Source of the DNA: Lindgomyces ingoldianus
Lineage: Eukaryota > Ascomycota > Dothideomycetes > Pleosporales > Lindgomycetaceae
Assembly: GCF_010093535.1 (NCBI RefSeq)
Contig: NW_022985166.1
Span: 242,380 to 306,379, forward strand
Reading direction: 5' to 3'
Length of the DNA: 64,000 bases
Positions within the stretch are counted from its first letter, which is position 1, and every line of letters starts with the position of its first letter. Below are positions 23,580 to 33,601 of this stretch, in pieces. The notes under the pieces are model-generated. The model made no database searches. It saw nothing but the letters and a program-made list of their open reading frames with translations, and had not been told where the DNA came from. Made by a program: the position numbers and the translations under genes.

Positions 23580-25445
23580 ACATACTTCATAGGCAAGTTG
23601 CTTACACACCTAAGTTGCTTACTTTTGCTAAGACCCTACTACACTACTCTTCCTACACTAATGCATTCTTAATAACACTACTTAAATATGTTAAAGGAAT
23701 ATTAGATGCAGCTTACACTCTAGGCTTTTAAATAAAACATAACACTCTTTAACTAACACGCTGCAGCTATCTACAGAGTCTCTTAAAAAACAATAAGTAA
23801 CTAACACACTAGACAACTTTTCTAAGCTAATTATATAGCTAACTTATAAAAGCTAGATAATAACAAGAAGCAGGTAATTATTTAGCACATACTTAAGCTA
23901 AATGCGCAAGGATTTCCCCTCTAGCTAGTAGCTGTAGCTAATATAGCTAATTCTTTACACGCTAAGTGTAATATAGGCTATGTTAGCATAAACTAGCCTA
24001 ATATGTTTGTTAAGTGTTACTTAGAGCTTAAAGTAAAGTTTAAGTATAAGTATAACTATAAAAAAGCTTTTTATAAAAATCTTACAGTAATTTAAGGCTA
24101 GTTTAACTTAATAAAGAATATTAAAGCTAAGTATAGCATCTAAAATAACAACATGTACAACTTTAACAAGACAGAGTTTATAATAGGCTAGATATATACT
24201 AGAGCAGTTGTTATAAGTTTAGAGAGATAAGGACAGCTAAAAGCAGTCTAGCTAGGTAACTAGGAGTAGACAACAGCTATCTAGGGCATTAATACTAAAG
24301 GGTAGGCTATTCTGCCCTTTATTATCTTTTAGGGTGGCAACTACTTTTTAAACTAGTACAAGGAGGAAAATCTACTCTAAGATTAAGTTATTATAATCTC
24401 TAAGCATAGCTAGACTAGTAATTAGCTTAGTCTAGACTAGTTAAAGCACTTTAACGTGCATATAAAGAAGTGTACTGTTAGCAGCCACTATCTGCTAGTT
24501 ATTAACAGCTATAAGAGCTATAACTTACTTTATTTCTAGTAATACTATAAAGATAATAAAATTATTACTATTTACATGCTTTTTTACTTATTGCACTTTT
24601 TACAGCTACTTAATGTAAGTTGTTTTACTCCTTTAAAAAAGGTATATAGGCGCTAAGCTAAAAACCTTATGCGCAACTAGATTACCTATATTATAAAAAT
24701 AAAGTTCCTACTATACTTTAAAGCAGCTTATAATGCTGTAATTACTTTTAGTAATATCTAAAAAGGGTTTTAAGGCGCTAGATTAGTTCCTTTTAACCTA
24801 TAATAAGTTATAATAGGCTTTAATATAAAGTTGCGCACTCTATTACTACTACTACTTATATATAACAAGCCCTAGTAGTTACAAACCCTAAGTAATACTC
24901 TAAAACTTAGGTTATAATTAATGCTTATAAAGATAAGGATTTAAAAGCATATAAATAGTTTACTAACTTTTATAGTTAAGGCGTTTAAGAAAGTCTTAAA
25001 GGGGGCAGTAATAATTGCGTATAAGCTAGTGTTAGTGTAATAGGAAATTACTAAGCTTTAAGCAGCTAATAAGGCTGCTACATAATATAAATTACATAAA
25101 AGAAAGCAGATTAAGGCAGAAAGAACCTTAATAATTTAAAAAGGCCTACACTTAACAGCTCTAAAGAAGTTTAGGGCGCGTAGTAACAGGAAGAAGGCAA
25201 AGAAGCAGGTGCAAGCTAAAGTAGGTAAGCTATCCTAAAGGCGCTGCAGACAGTGCAATTAGACTAGGCATAACGCGTAAATGTGTAAGCAAGAGGCAGA
25301 AGTAGTATCTAAATAATATTCTAGGCTGTACTGTACTATATAGTGCCAGAGCGGGTTGTTATGGGCCATAATAGAGTTTGTTGGGGTGGGGTCTTGGCAA
25401 AAGTGAGCGACTCAGGTGTGTGAGCGACTCGCCCATGAAGTACGT
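23580..25445 (+). mobile_element. Innermost pogo of the nest (1866 bp)
   Basis: TIRs ACATACTTCATAGGC and CCATGAAGTACGT, TA duplications 23578-23579 and 25446-25447, inserted at the 3' end of gypsy-1 pol. It is the least mutated autonomous-type copy here, so the transposase is readable: helix-turn-helix near 23860-23930, LGNxExTTAIxGINTKG near 24255-24305, LLVINSYKSYNLLYF near 24495-24540, LLNVSCFTPLKK near 24605-24640 and a C-terminal CCHC knuckle (CRQCNQTRHNA) near 25244-25286. Asp at the second and third catalytic positions reads Asn, and stops remain, so it is dead. Confidence 0.92.
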
Positions 25446-25662
25446 TAGTTTAACAAGAAAAAATGTATTTATAAATACTTTATAAAATAGACTAGATACA
25501 ACAAACTGTTGTAGGAACCTATAAAAGCCCTATAAAAGAACTCTACAGTAACTTAATTCTACGCCTAATACCTATCTAAACTAAACCTGTACCCTAATAA
25601 AGACAACCTAATGCTAGAACTACTAATGTAAAGGATTCCCTTCCTAATAAAAGGGGGGGTAC

Positions 25663-25980
25663 TGTTACAGTATCCTCCCTAGATCCTAGACATAACTATA
25701 TTAGACGCGTACTAGAGTATTATTAGTGCACGTCTAACATAAACATAACATAACATAGACATAAACTTAAGCATAAACTGCTTTAACACTAACTAAACCT
25801 AGAACAGGCTTAATTTATACCTAAAGCGCTTAGACTTTTAAGCTAAGTATTTAATTACTAATTTTATTCTAAACTTTTCTGTTCCTTACACAACGTCTTA
25901 TACCTACTATAATACCTCACGTAGTAATTAAACTAGACCTCCGTGAAGCTCTATAACCTTACTCGTGCACAATCGTAACA
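25663..25980 (+). repeat. 3' LTR of gypsy-1
   Basis: 318 bp, TGTTACAG to CGTAACA, preceded by the polypurine tract at 25648-25660. It differs from the 5' LTR mostly by C/T and G/A changes in both directions, so each LTR was mutated independently after insertion. Confidence 0.95.
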
Positions 25981-27749
25981 AACACACTAGATAACTTTTC
26001 TAAGCTAATTATATAGCTAACTTATAAAAGCTAGATAATAATAAAAAGTAAGTAATTATTTAGCATATACTTAAGCTAAATGTGTAAGGATTTCCTCTCT
26101 AGCTAGCAGCTATAGCTAATATAGCTAATTCTTTACACGCTAAGCATAATATAGGCTATATTAGCATAAACTAGCTTAATATGTTTATTAAGTATTACTT
26201 AAAGCTTAAAGTAAAGTTTAAGTATAAGTATAACTATAAAAAAGCTTTTTATAAAATTTTTATAGTAATTTAAAGCTAGTTTAACTTTATAAAGAATATT
26301 AAAGCTAAGTATAGCATTTAGAATAATAACATGTATAACTTTAATAAAATAAAGTTTATAATAGGCTAGATATCTACTATAGTAGTTATTATAAGTTTAG
26401 AGAGATAAAGACAGCTAAAAGTAGTTTAGCTAGGTAACTAGAAGTAGACAACAGCTATCTAGAGCATTAATGCTAAAAAGTAAGCTATTTTACTTTTTAT
26501 TATTTTTTAAAGTAGTAACTACTTTTTAAACTAGTATAAAAAAATTTACTTTAAAATTAAGTTATTATAATCTTTAAGCGCAGCTAGACTACTAAGTAGC
26601 TTAGTCTAGACTAGTTAAAGCACTTTAATGTGTATATAAAAAAGTGTACTATTAGCAGCTACTGTCTACTAGTTATTAATAGCTATAAAAGCTATACCTT
26701 ACTTTATTTTTAGTAATATTATAAAAATAATAAAATTATTACTATTTATATACTTTTTTACTTATTACACTTTTTATAGCTATTTAATATAAGTTATTTT
26801 ACTCTTTTAAAAAAAGCATATAAGCGCTAAGCTAAAAACTTTATATATAACTAAATAACTTATATTATAAAAATAAAGTTTTTATTATACTTTAAAGTAG
26901 CTTATAATGCTATAATTACTTTTAGTAATATTTAAGAAAAGTTTTAAAGCACTAAATTAGTTCTTTTTAACCTATAATAAGTTATAATAAGCCTTAATAT
27001 AAAGTTATGCACTTTATTACTACTACTACTACTTATATATAATAAGCTTTAGCAGTTGTAAACTCTAAGTAATACTTTAAAACTTAAGTTATAATTAATG
27101 TTTATAAAAATAAAATTTTAAAAGTATATAAATAGTTTACTAACTTTTATAGTTAAAGTGTTTAAAAAAGTTTTAAAAAAGGCAGTAATAATTATATATA
27201 AGCTAGTGTTAGTATAATAGAAAATTACTAAGCTTTAAGCAGCTAATAAAGCTGCTATGTAATATAAATTACATAAAAAAAGTAAATTAAAGTAAAAAAA
27301 ACTTTAATAATTTAAAAAAGCTTACACTTAACAGCTTTAAAGAAGTTTAAAGTGTGTAGTAATAAAAAAAAAGTAAAAAAGTAGGTGTAAGCTAAAGTAA
27401 GTAAGCTATTTTAAAGGCGCTATAGATAGTGCAATTAGACTAGGCATAACACATAAATATATAAGTAAAAAGTAGAAGTAGTATCTAAATAATATTCTAG
27501 GCTATACTGTACTATATAGTGCTAGAGCGGGTTGTTATAGGCTATAATAGAGTTTGTTAGGGTGGGGTCTTAGCAAAAGTAAGCGACTTAGGTGTGTAAG
27601 CAACTCGCCTGTGAAGTACGTTATAGGATGTTATTTTAAAAGTGTTACATTTTATTTAAAAGCCTAAAGTGTAAGCTGTATCTAATGTTTTTTTTAGCAA
27701 GTTTAAGTAGTGTTATTAGAAATGTATTAGTGTAGAAAAAGCAGTTTAG

Positions 27750-28039
27750 TGTAATGGCGCAGGCAAGACAATGGGTCCGAATGCGGTATGAATCCACTCA
27801 GAGGCATATGGGAGTGCGTGGGGACTCAGAGACCTGGGAATACCAATGACACCTATAGGCCTTGTACGTAGGGTATCAGAAAACTACCGAGCTAGCTACG
27901 GGGGCGAGGTGCGACTAAATACATGAGGGAATAGGGGTAACTGCGGGGGACTGGGTCGAGTCATGGTCGGGGCCGATACGGGGACCCTTCGGATAGGATC
28001 CGAGCGACCCGATATGGAACGATTCGTAGAATCGTTACA
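27750..28039 (+). mobile_element. Solo LTR, family B (290 bp)
   Basis: TGTAATGGCGCAGG to ATCGTTACA with perfect 5 bp duplications TTTAG (27745-27749, 28040-28044), inside the right part of the outer foldback element. It is almost free of RIP changes while its host is heavily mutated, so it is young. It ends in the hairpin AACGATTC-GTA-GAATCGTT. Confidence 0.93.
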
Positions 28040-28105
28040 TTTAGTAAAGTCTTAGCAAAAGTAAGCAACTTAGATGTGTAAGCAACCCGCCTGTAATGTA
28101 CGTTA

Positions 28106-28163
28106 TTATGTATATAGAAACGTTAAAGTTGTTCTATATACACATACATGTATACACACTTTT
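28106..28163. repeat. Unclassified repeat, right part
   Basis: A short AT-rich piece between the nest and the reversed LTR fragment at 28164. By position it continues the repeat split at 17244. Confidence 0.3.
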
Positions 28164-28370
28164 CGTAACGATTCTCATGAATCGTTCCATCTCGGGTGGC
28201 CCGGAACCTATCCGGAAGGTCCTTGTATCGGCCCCGACCCCGACCCAGCCCTGCCCCCTGCTGTACCCCTATTCCCCCAAGTATTTAGTTGTACTTCCCC
28301 TGTAGCCAGCTTAGTAGTTTTCGGATGTCCTTTTATACAAGGCCTATTAGTGTTAATGATATTCCTAATA
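28164..28370 (-). repeat. Truncated LTR, family B
   Basis: The reverse complement matches family B from its terminal hairpin back to the stretch GCCTTGTATAAAAGGA; the outer part (the TGTAACAGC end) is missing beyond about 28370. It directly precedes the 3' side of the hydrolase gene. No second target duplication is visible. Confidence 0.8.
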
Positions 28371-28659
28371 TGATAGTGGCAGGAAAGCAATGGGATCTTT
28401 AGCTTGCTGTTGGAAGCACTACCAGGGATCGCGATAGTCTTATCTATACGTAACAACACGATAAAATGCCATGTACTACCATGCGAACATCTTAAAGTCA
28501 CTTTATGTCTTTTCATGGTGACAAGCACCCGTACGATCGTAGCACCCCGCGGAAGCCGTGAGGAGAGGCCTCATTGTTTAGTGAAAGAACGCTAAATACT
28601 TATGAACAGACAGGGTTGCTGTAAGGACATCCCAGGCGAAATTAGAACCTTCTTATGTT
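28371..28659. other. 3' flank of the hydrolase gene
   Basis: About 290 bp with normal base composition, probably the 3' untranslated region and downstream sequence of the minus-strand hydrolase. Nothing else recognised. Confidence 0.5.
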
Positions 28660-29622
28660 CTATGCCTCTGAGCTTTGCCGGAATATCTCTTCAGAATGAT
28701 CCTTCCAAATGGTGAAATGCGTTTTCCCTTCTAGAACCCTGAGCCTCCCCCCGCCCAATCGTTCGTTTATCCACTGCGCCATTCCCAATGGCGCATGAGT
28801 ATCCTTGTCCCCATGTACCAACCATACCTTCTCACTGTTCACCTCCTTCAACTCAAATCCCCAATTTCTTGCGAGCACGGTTCCGTCATGCAGACACCCC
28901 TCAGTGCCCTGTTTAAAAGCCTCAAGGAGTCCGGCTACTGAATCGTCGAGATTAGTGTCGCTGTCGCTATCATTACTGATAAGTGCTTTTTCTGCCGGGG
29001 TTTGGCACTGGTTCTCTAGAACGCGTTTGAGGCGTGAGGGGTCTCTAGTGTAGTAGGGAAGGAGGAGATAGGGGAGGATAACATAGCGGGCCACAACCTT
29101 CAGAAACCATAGCGTTATGCCCATCAAGCGCCAAGGGAGATATGGCACCATGTCAGGCAAAGCGTCAATGGGCCCAATGCCGCATACGACAGTTGTCCCT
29201 CGAAGTCTCTCTCTAGGTATGAAACGTGCGCATGCCAAGGCGAAGGGTCCACCTCCGCTGGCCCCTAATACGCTGAAACGCCTAATTCCAAGATAATTTG
29301 CCAGGCTCACAACATCTTCAGGCCAGTCAGTGAGTCCCCTGTCAGCAAGCGTCGAAAGTCCACAGCCGGGCCGATCGATAGTAATGAGGCGGGCACCGAT
29401 TTTTTTGCAGACCTTGTCCCAGCTACGACCAACAATGCGGCACCCTGGAAGGCCGTGGAACAAGAAGATTACAGGGTCGGAGGGTGTTGTGGAGCCGTAG
29501 GTTGCGAAGCCAAGGTTGCGCGTATCAGGGAGGGTAAAGGTTTGGCATTCTTCGGGTCTCAGGATGAGTTTGGAAGAATTTGGAGGCGATGAAGGGGGAG
29601 AGCTATCATAAAACCCGAACAT
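28660..29622 (-). CDS. Alpha/beta-hydrolase fold protein, 320 aa
   Basis: An intact single-exon frame of 320 codons with ordinary codon use, unlike the sequence around it. The protein has the alpha/beta-hydrolase pattern: oxyanion-hole region FLFHGLPG (residues 53-60), nucleophile elbow GASGG with Ser122, acid loop VHGDKD (269-274, catalytic Asp 272 or 274) and a terminal GKTHFT with His302. A hydrophobic stretch at 162-191 (WRLMGITLWFLKVVARYVILPYLLLPYY) sits in the cap region and may bind a membrane or a lipophilic substrate. No signal peptide is evident. About 320 residues is usual for soluble hydrolases of this fold. The reaction is unknown; esterase, epoxide hydrolase and lactonase cannot be told apart. 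The start is the first Met, 20 nt inside an upstream region free of ATG. It sits alone between retroelement remnants, so position effects on its expression are plausible. Confidence 0.93.
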   Translation of the reverse strand: MFGFYDSSPPSSPPNSSKLILRPEECQTFTLPDTRNLGFATYGSTTPSDPVIFLFHGLPGCRIVGRSWDKVCKKIGARLITIDRPGCGLSTLADRGLTDWPEDVVSLANYLGIRRFSVLGASGGGPFALACARFIPRERLRGTTVVCGIGPIDALPDMVPYLPWRLMGITLWFLKVVARYVILPYLLLPYYTRDPSRLKRVLENQCQTPAEKALISNDSDSDTNLDDSVAGLLEAFKQGTEGCLHDGTVLARNWGFELKEVNSEKVWLVHGDKDTHAPLGMAQWINERLGGGRLRVLEGKTHFTIWKDHSEEIFRQSSEA

Positions 29623-30000
29623 CTAGAAGTTTCGTTGTAGCGTGTAGAACGAGTACCAGATAGTAGAAACTGGATAGAACGGGTCACGATCTAGGACGCG
29701 TCTAAGAACGACTAACAAAACAATGAGATCAATGAAATATAAACTCTGGTTAGGGAGCTTCTCAGGCTATATCTCAGTCAGAGAACGTTAAATTCCCGGC
29801 TTGTACGTTTGCCTAGGCTGACGCCAAGGAAATACGGTCGGCGACCCGGAACGCCGTTATGCGATGCACCGACTAGGCACGTGACGTCAGTGTTGCAACT
29901 CCCCATCATCATGAGCCAGTCTCGTGCCTTCATAATAGGACCTAGCCTTAACAGGGAGAGTCTCTGCCTAGTCTTATTCTATTACACTTCTTCTATTAGA
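29623..30000 (-). promoter_or_regulatory. Upstream region of the hydrolase gene
   Basis: About 380 bp of normal-composition DNA between the hydrolase start and the TRIM element. It contains overlapping CACGTG (29878-29883) and TGACGTCA (29882-29889), consensus cores for bHLH and CREB/ATF-type bZIP factors. Binding is inferred from the sequence only. A TATA box is not evident. Confidence 0.4.
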
Positions 30001-30848
30001 TGTAAGGCCGAGATGGCGCTTACGTGCGACAGGTATATATACTATTCTGTGTAACAGCGCAGGCAAGACAATGGGTCCGAATGCGGTGGGAATCCACTCA
30101 AAGGCATATGGGAGTGCGTGGGGACTCTGAACCTGGGAATGCCATTAACACCTATAGGCCTTGTACAAAAGGATATCAGAAAACTACTAAGCTAGCTACA
30201 GGGGCAAGGTGCGACTAAATACATAAGGGAATAGGGGTAACTGCGGGGGACTGGGTCGAGTCATGGTCGGGGCCGATACGGGGACCCTTCAGATAGGATC
30301 CGAGCGACCCGAGATGGAACGATTCGTAGAATCGTTACATTCTGCACCTAAAAATTAACGTTAGTTAATTATTTATACCTTTTAGTTATATTAGCAGAGT
30401 AGTGCAGAGCCCTATCCTTACATAATAATTAACTAATAATAAGGACAGTTACGCGTTTAACCTACACCTTAGACAGCTTAGCTAGTTTTTAGACTAAAAT
30501 GTAAGGCAGCCTCTTCTAGCGCCACGTTGTAGCTGCTGGGAGGTCTAGTGTATATGGCTTAGCTGGCGTGGGCTACTAAGCGTTGTGTTGTTATTTATCC
30601 CGCGCCTCTAGGCCGCAGGTAGTTAGCCTCTAGCTAGTAACTAAGACATGCGCATAGCGCCTCTAAGCTGCGGGTAGGTCATGTAACGCCTGGGACATGC
30701 GTCTGCTAAACAGGGGGATAATGTAAGGCTAAGATAGCGCTTACGTGCAACAGGTATATATACTATTCTGCACCTAAAAATTAACGTTAGTTGATTATTT
30801 GTACCTTTTAGTTGTATTAGCAGAGTGGTGCGGAGCCCTGTCCTTACA
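30001..30848 (+). mobile_element. Miniature LTR element (TRIM), 553 bp without its insertion
   Basis: Two 127 bp LTRs with TGTAAGGC...CCTTACA ends (30001-30422, interrupted; 30722-30848) enclose only 299 bp. Perfect 5 bp duplications TTAGA flank it (29996-30000, 30849-30853). A purine tract ACAGGGGGATAA stands just before the 3' LTR. The 299 bp inside are non-coding. The 5' LTR is split at an ACTATTCTG site by a family B solo LTR, while the 3' LTR keeps the empty site. A further LTR of this family is at 1-95. Confidence 0.92.
30050..30339 (+). mobile_element. Solo LTR, family B, inside the TRIM 5' LTR (290 bp)
   Basis: TGTAACAGCGCAGG to ATCGTTACA with perfect duplications TTCTG (30045-30049, 30340-30344). 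The empty target is preserved at 30762-30771 in the 3' LTR, which proves the boundaries. Nearly identical to 27750-28039. Terminal hairpin intact. Confidence 0.96.
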
Positions 30849-30929
30849 TTAGATAGCTATAGATCTAGTATATCTATAAAATCTACTACTTTACATAGCA
30901 AAAGTATAAATTTTTATAAATTAATAATA

Positions 30930-31054
30930 ACATACTCTATAAGCAAGTTGCTTACACACCTAAGTTGCTTACTTTTGCTAAGACTACACTACAATGCACT
31001 CTATTATAGCCTATCACAACCTACTCTAGCACTATATAGTATAGTATAGCTTAG
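30930..31054 (-). mobile_element. Pogo 3'-end fragment
   Basis: Begins with the family TIR in RIP form (ACATACTCTATAAGC) after a TA, continues with the 3'-end sequence of the autonomous pogo (CTCTATTATAGCCTA, GCACTATATAGTA), and is cut off at 31054 by a family B LTR fragment. The rest is missing. Confidence 0.8.
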
Positions 31055-31135
31055 TGTAACAATTCGCTTGAATTGTTCTATTTAAAGTTACCTAGAAAAC
31101 CTTATATCTAAAGGTTTCTTGTATCGGCTCCAACC
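31055..31135 (-). repeat. Family B LTR fragment
   Basis: Starts TGTAACAATTC with the terminal hairpin (AATTC-GCTT-GAATT), then follows the reversed family B end with many transitions, and stops near 31135 in unrelated sequence. Truncated by later rearrangement. Confidence 0.65.
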
Positions 31136-31499
31136 CTGCTCTATATTACGGTCCCTGAGTAGACTATAAGCGAGTATTAGACAGCCACTAGATTATACGA
31201 CAATCAGGGGTGGAACTTCTTCCTAGCGGCACAACAGGAAGAACACGTGACTAGCCGGAAGCCTTCGGGATAAGAGTGACGGCTTAGCAAAGTGACTGTA
31301 GTGACCGCAACAACCGCAGCGACCGCAGCGTAGGCAGGACGGTTACAACAGACAGAATAGTTAGATCTTATGTATATAGTCTTGACTACAACCATTATGT
31401 TACGGTCTACAGTTAGACCGATGGGGATTTCTAAGAAGTGCCCCACTGTCTTGACAGACAAGGATGGAACCCGTTTATGCTTGAGTGGGAGGAAACGAT
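31136..31499. repeat. Less mutated LTR-like block, left half (split by psq-pogo 1)
   Basis: From 31398 (TGTTACGGTCTACAG) through GTGCCCCACTGTCTTGACAGACAAGGATGG the block resembles 43920-44000 (TGTTACGACCC, GTGCCCCACTGTTTAAACAAACAAGGATGG). Its continuation after the DNA transposons, 35735-35804, ends with CTTGTCTAATAAG as 44080 does. This suggests a shared LTR family split here by the transposon at 31502. 31136-31397 is of normal composition and unassigned; it contains a CACGTGAC near 31245. Confidence 0.4.
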
Positions 31500-33601
31500 T
31501 ACCATGTTTTAGCGCGTAATGCACGGCCTCGCGTAATGCACGATTTTGGCAATCTGCGCCTTTTACTTTTAAAGCTCTAGAGACTTACATAAATTATAGA
31601 TTATATAGATTTTTTATTATAATACTAATTAAATGCTATAGATTCTATTCCTAGCAATAATTTACATGTAATACTTTATAGAGAGGTTAATTTGCCTGCT
31701 ATGTTAAGTCCTGCCTAATGCTAGCTCCCTCTTTTTATTTAATGCTGCATTATTATTAAAATCCTCTAGCGTACTAGCAATAGGCGTAGGAGCTTTCTAC
31801 TTGCCCTTTGTTGCCTGCTAGAGGTTATTTTTAAGCTATTAATTAACCTGCTAGGTAAGCTCTGCCTCCTCTTGTTAAGCTGCTTTTGTCTTAAGCTCCT
31901 GCAGGTAAGCCTTCTTTGCTATTACTACTCTATGCCTCTTCTCTTTAACTGCGTGCGCCTTTTTAGCTTTCTTTGCTTTTTTACACTTTGCCTTCTCTTG
32001 TTTTTAAAGCTGTAGAGCCTTCTTCTTAGCATTTTTTTATGCTTAATAATTATGTGCTTCTTAGACCTTATTTAGGGACTAAAAGGTTGCACTACTATAA
32101 TATTCTAGAGGTGCTTCTAGTAGGAGAGGCTTGCTACACTAGCAGCGCTTTTTCTTATTAATTAGCGCATCTTTAACCTGCTTAAGCTTACGCTAGAGGA
32201 GGATATAATATACTAAAAATAACTAGACAGTTTTCTTAAGCTCTTATACATCTTTTTTATAAAAATTACTAATAACTTTATCTAAAAGGCCTTTAACTCT
32301 TTTCTAATTCTTTGCACTAAGCGCTAAGCTAGTGCTTTTACTAGAGGATAGTTACTTCTTTTACTTATAGTAAAATTAATCTAAAACTACTTACAGCTTA
32401 AATAGTAATAAACTAGTTGCTTTAAAAGCACTAAGAATAGTGTTATGCTTAAAGAATGTTTTCTAAGCCTTATTAAACATGCTATAAAAGTCTTTTTTTT
32501 TAATTAATAATAGTCTCTAGCATTTATCTATAAAGCTAGCTAGCTTAGCTAAGTAGGCTAACAAAAGAGGTTTAAACATGCAGACATTAAGAAGCTGCAG
32601 CGTATAAGTTGCATGCAGTAGGTATACAGCTAGAAGGATCTTATTATTATTGCAGTACTTAATAAACTCTATTAAAACATGTAATTTATAGCTATCTAGG
32701 AATAAAAGTTAGTATGCCTATTACACCTTTGCCTTAGTCTTGTAATTAAACACATGTTTAAGCTATGCTAGGCCTAGTTTATTATTTATTTAACTTATAA
32801 GTAATAAGGCAAAGAAAGCTTAATACTTAGAAAAGTTAAAATTTTATAGCTAAGAGTCTTATATATAGTTAAAAACAGCTTAGTAGATTAGCGTAGGCGT
32901 AAGAGAGCTGCTGTTAGCGCAGATGTAGGCTATTATTATAATCTACTTGCAATTGCTATTCTATATAAGCTACTGCTTAATACCTTGCTTATACTACTAT
33001 CTAAAGAAGATTTGCTTTATTTTTAATAGTACTCTAATTAGGAAGCCCTTTTTATCTATATTATAGGTATGCTGTGGTTTTATGCTATATTACTTAATTT
33101 TTTTGCGTACAAGCTTAAAATATAGCAAGTACTTAAATGCTAAGTTAGCTTTGTTACGCGCAGCGTCTATGCTAGATGTCTATTAAGATAATAAGTTAAT
33201 AAAGTGCCTTTTAATAAATTAATTAACCTAGCTTTTGCTAGCTTACCTACTACTTATTTTTGTTACAAAATTTTAAATTATTTGTCTTAAAAAGGATAGA
33301 CCTCTTGTGTAAAGCCTATTAATGTACTTTACTAGCTCTTTCTCCTGCACTAGGCTAAGTAGTTGCTAATTTTCAAGTTTCTCTGCACGCAGGCGGGTAA
33401 CGCGTTAGTGACGCCTTAAGAGCGTAGATTAATTAACGCTATACTGCCTAGCTACTGCAGCATAATTTAGTGATTCTCTAGGTTTTAGCGATTTTAGCAA
33501 CTCCAAAGCGGCCTCAATACTGCCTATATTGGTTGAGAGAGAGGTGGTTGAAGTTTTGACAGCTTCGCGCAGAACCGTGCATTACGCGAGGCCGTGCATT
33601 A

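Larger units (their letters stand above)
18449..25980 (+). mobile_element. Ty3/gypsy retrotransposon gypsy-1, complete but dead
   Basis: Two 318 bp LTRs (18449-18766, 25663-25980), a 5 bp duplication AACAC (18444-18448, 25981-25985) and a polypurine tract AAAAGGGGGGG just before the 3' LTR define the element. About 5.66 kb remain without the nested pogo. Read through stops, the pol region at about 20900-23570 gives reverse transcriptase (FYV-YxGLN near 21040; YIDD box near 21340 reading YINN), RNase H near 21780-22000, an H2C2-like region near 22440 and an integrase core near 22640-23000. This order (RT, RNase H, integrase) is Ty3/gypsy. Gag is assumed at 18800-20000. A second copy begins at 61938. 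Confidence 0.93.
18218..27621 (+). mobile_element. Second layer of the nest: full-length pogo split by gypsy-1
   Basis: Left TIR ATGTACTTTACAGGCAAG at 18218, right TIR ending AAGTACGT at 27621, TA duplications at 18216-18217 and 27622-27623. The element runs 18218-18448, is interrupted by gypsy-1 with its AACAC duplication, and resumes at 25986 with the CACTAGATAAC stretch that follows directly in the uninterrupted copy at 6343. Transposase blocks (PGNREW-like near 26435, second catalytic block near 26665, CCHC knuckle near 27420) read on the plus strand with many stops. Confidence 0.9.
17246..28103. mobile_element. Outer layer of the nest: foldback pogo derivative
   Basis: Left end ACATACATTATAGGC (a RIP form of the family TIR), right end ATGTACGT at 28103, TA duplications at 17244-17245 and 28104-28105. 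Removing the insertions at 17725-17802, 18218-27621 and 27750-28039 with their duplications leaves about 1.07 kb in four pieces that read through like the 1.1 kb palindromic derivative at 9166-10265, with the same internal junction (AGTATAGTTA...ATATTTAGC). It is the oldest element of this nest. Confidence 0.8.

Noticed and set aside
28074..28595. Four frames of 60-106 codons
   Set aside because: They overlap a truncated family B LTR and the 3' flank of the hydrolase, on both strands, without domains.
31204..31524. 106-codon minus-strand frame
   Set aside because: It crosses the left TIR of psq-pogo 1 and its target duplication, so it is a chance frame in LTR-like sequence.
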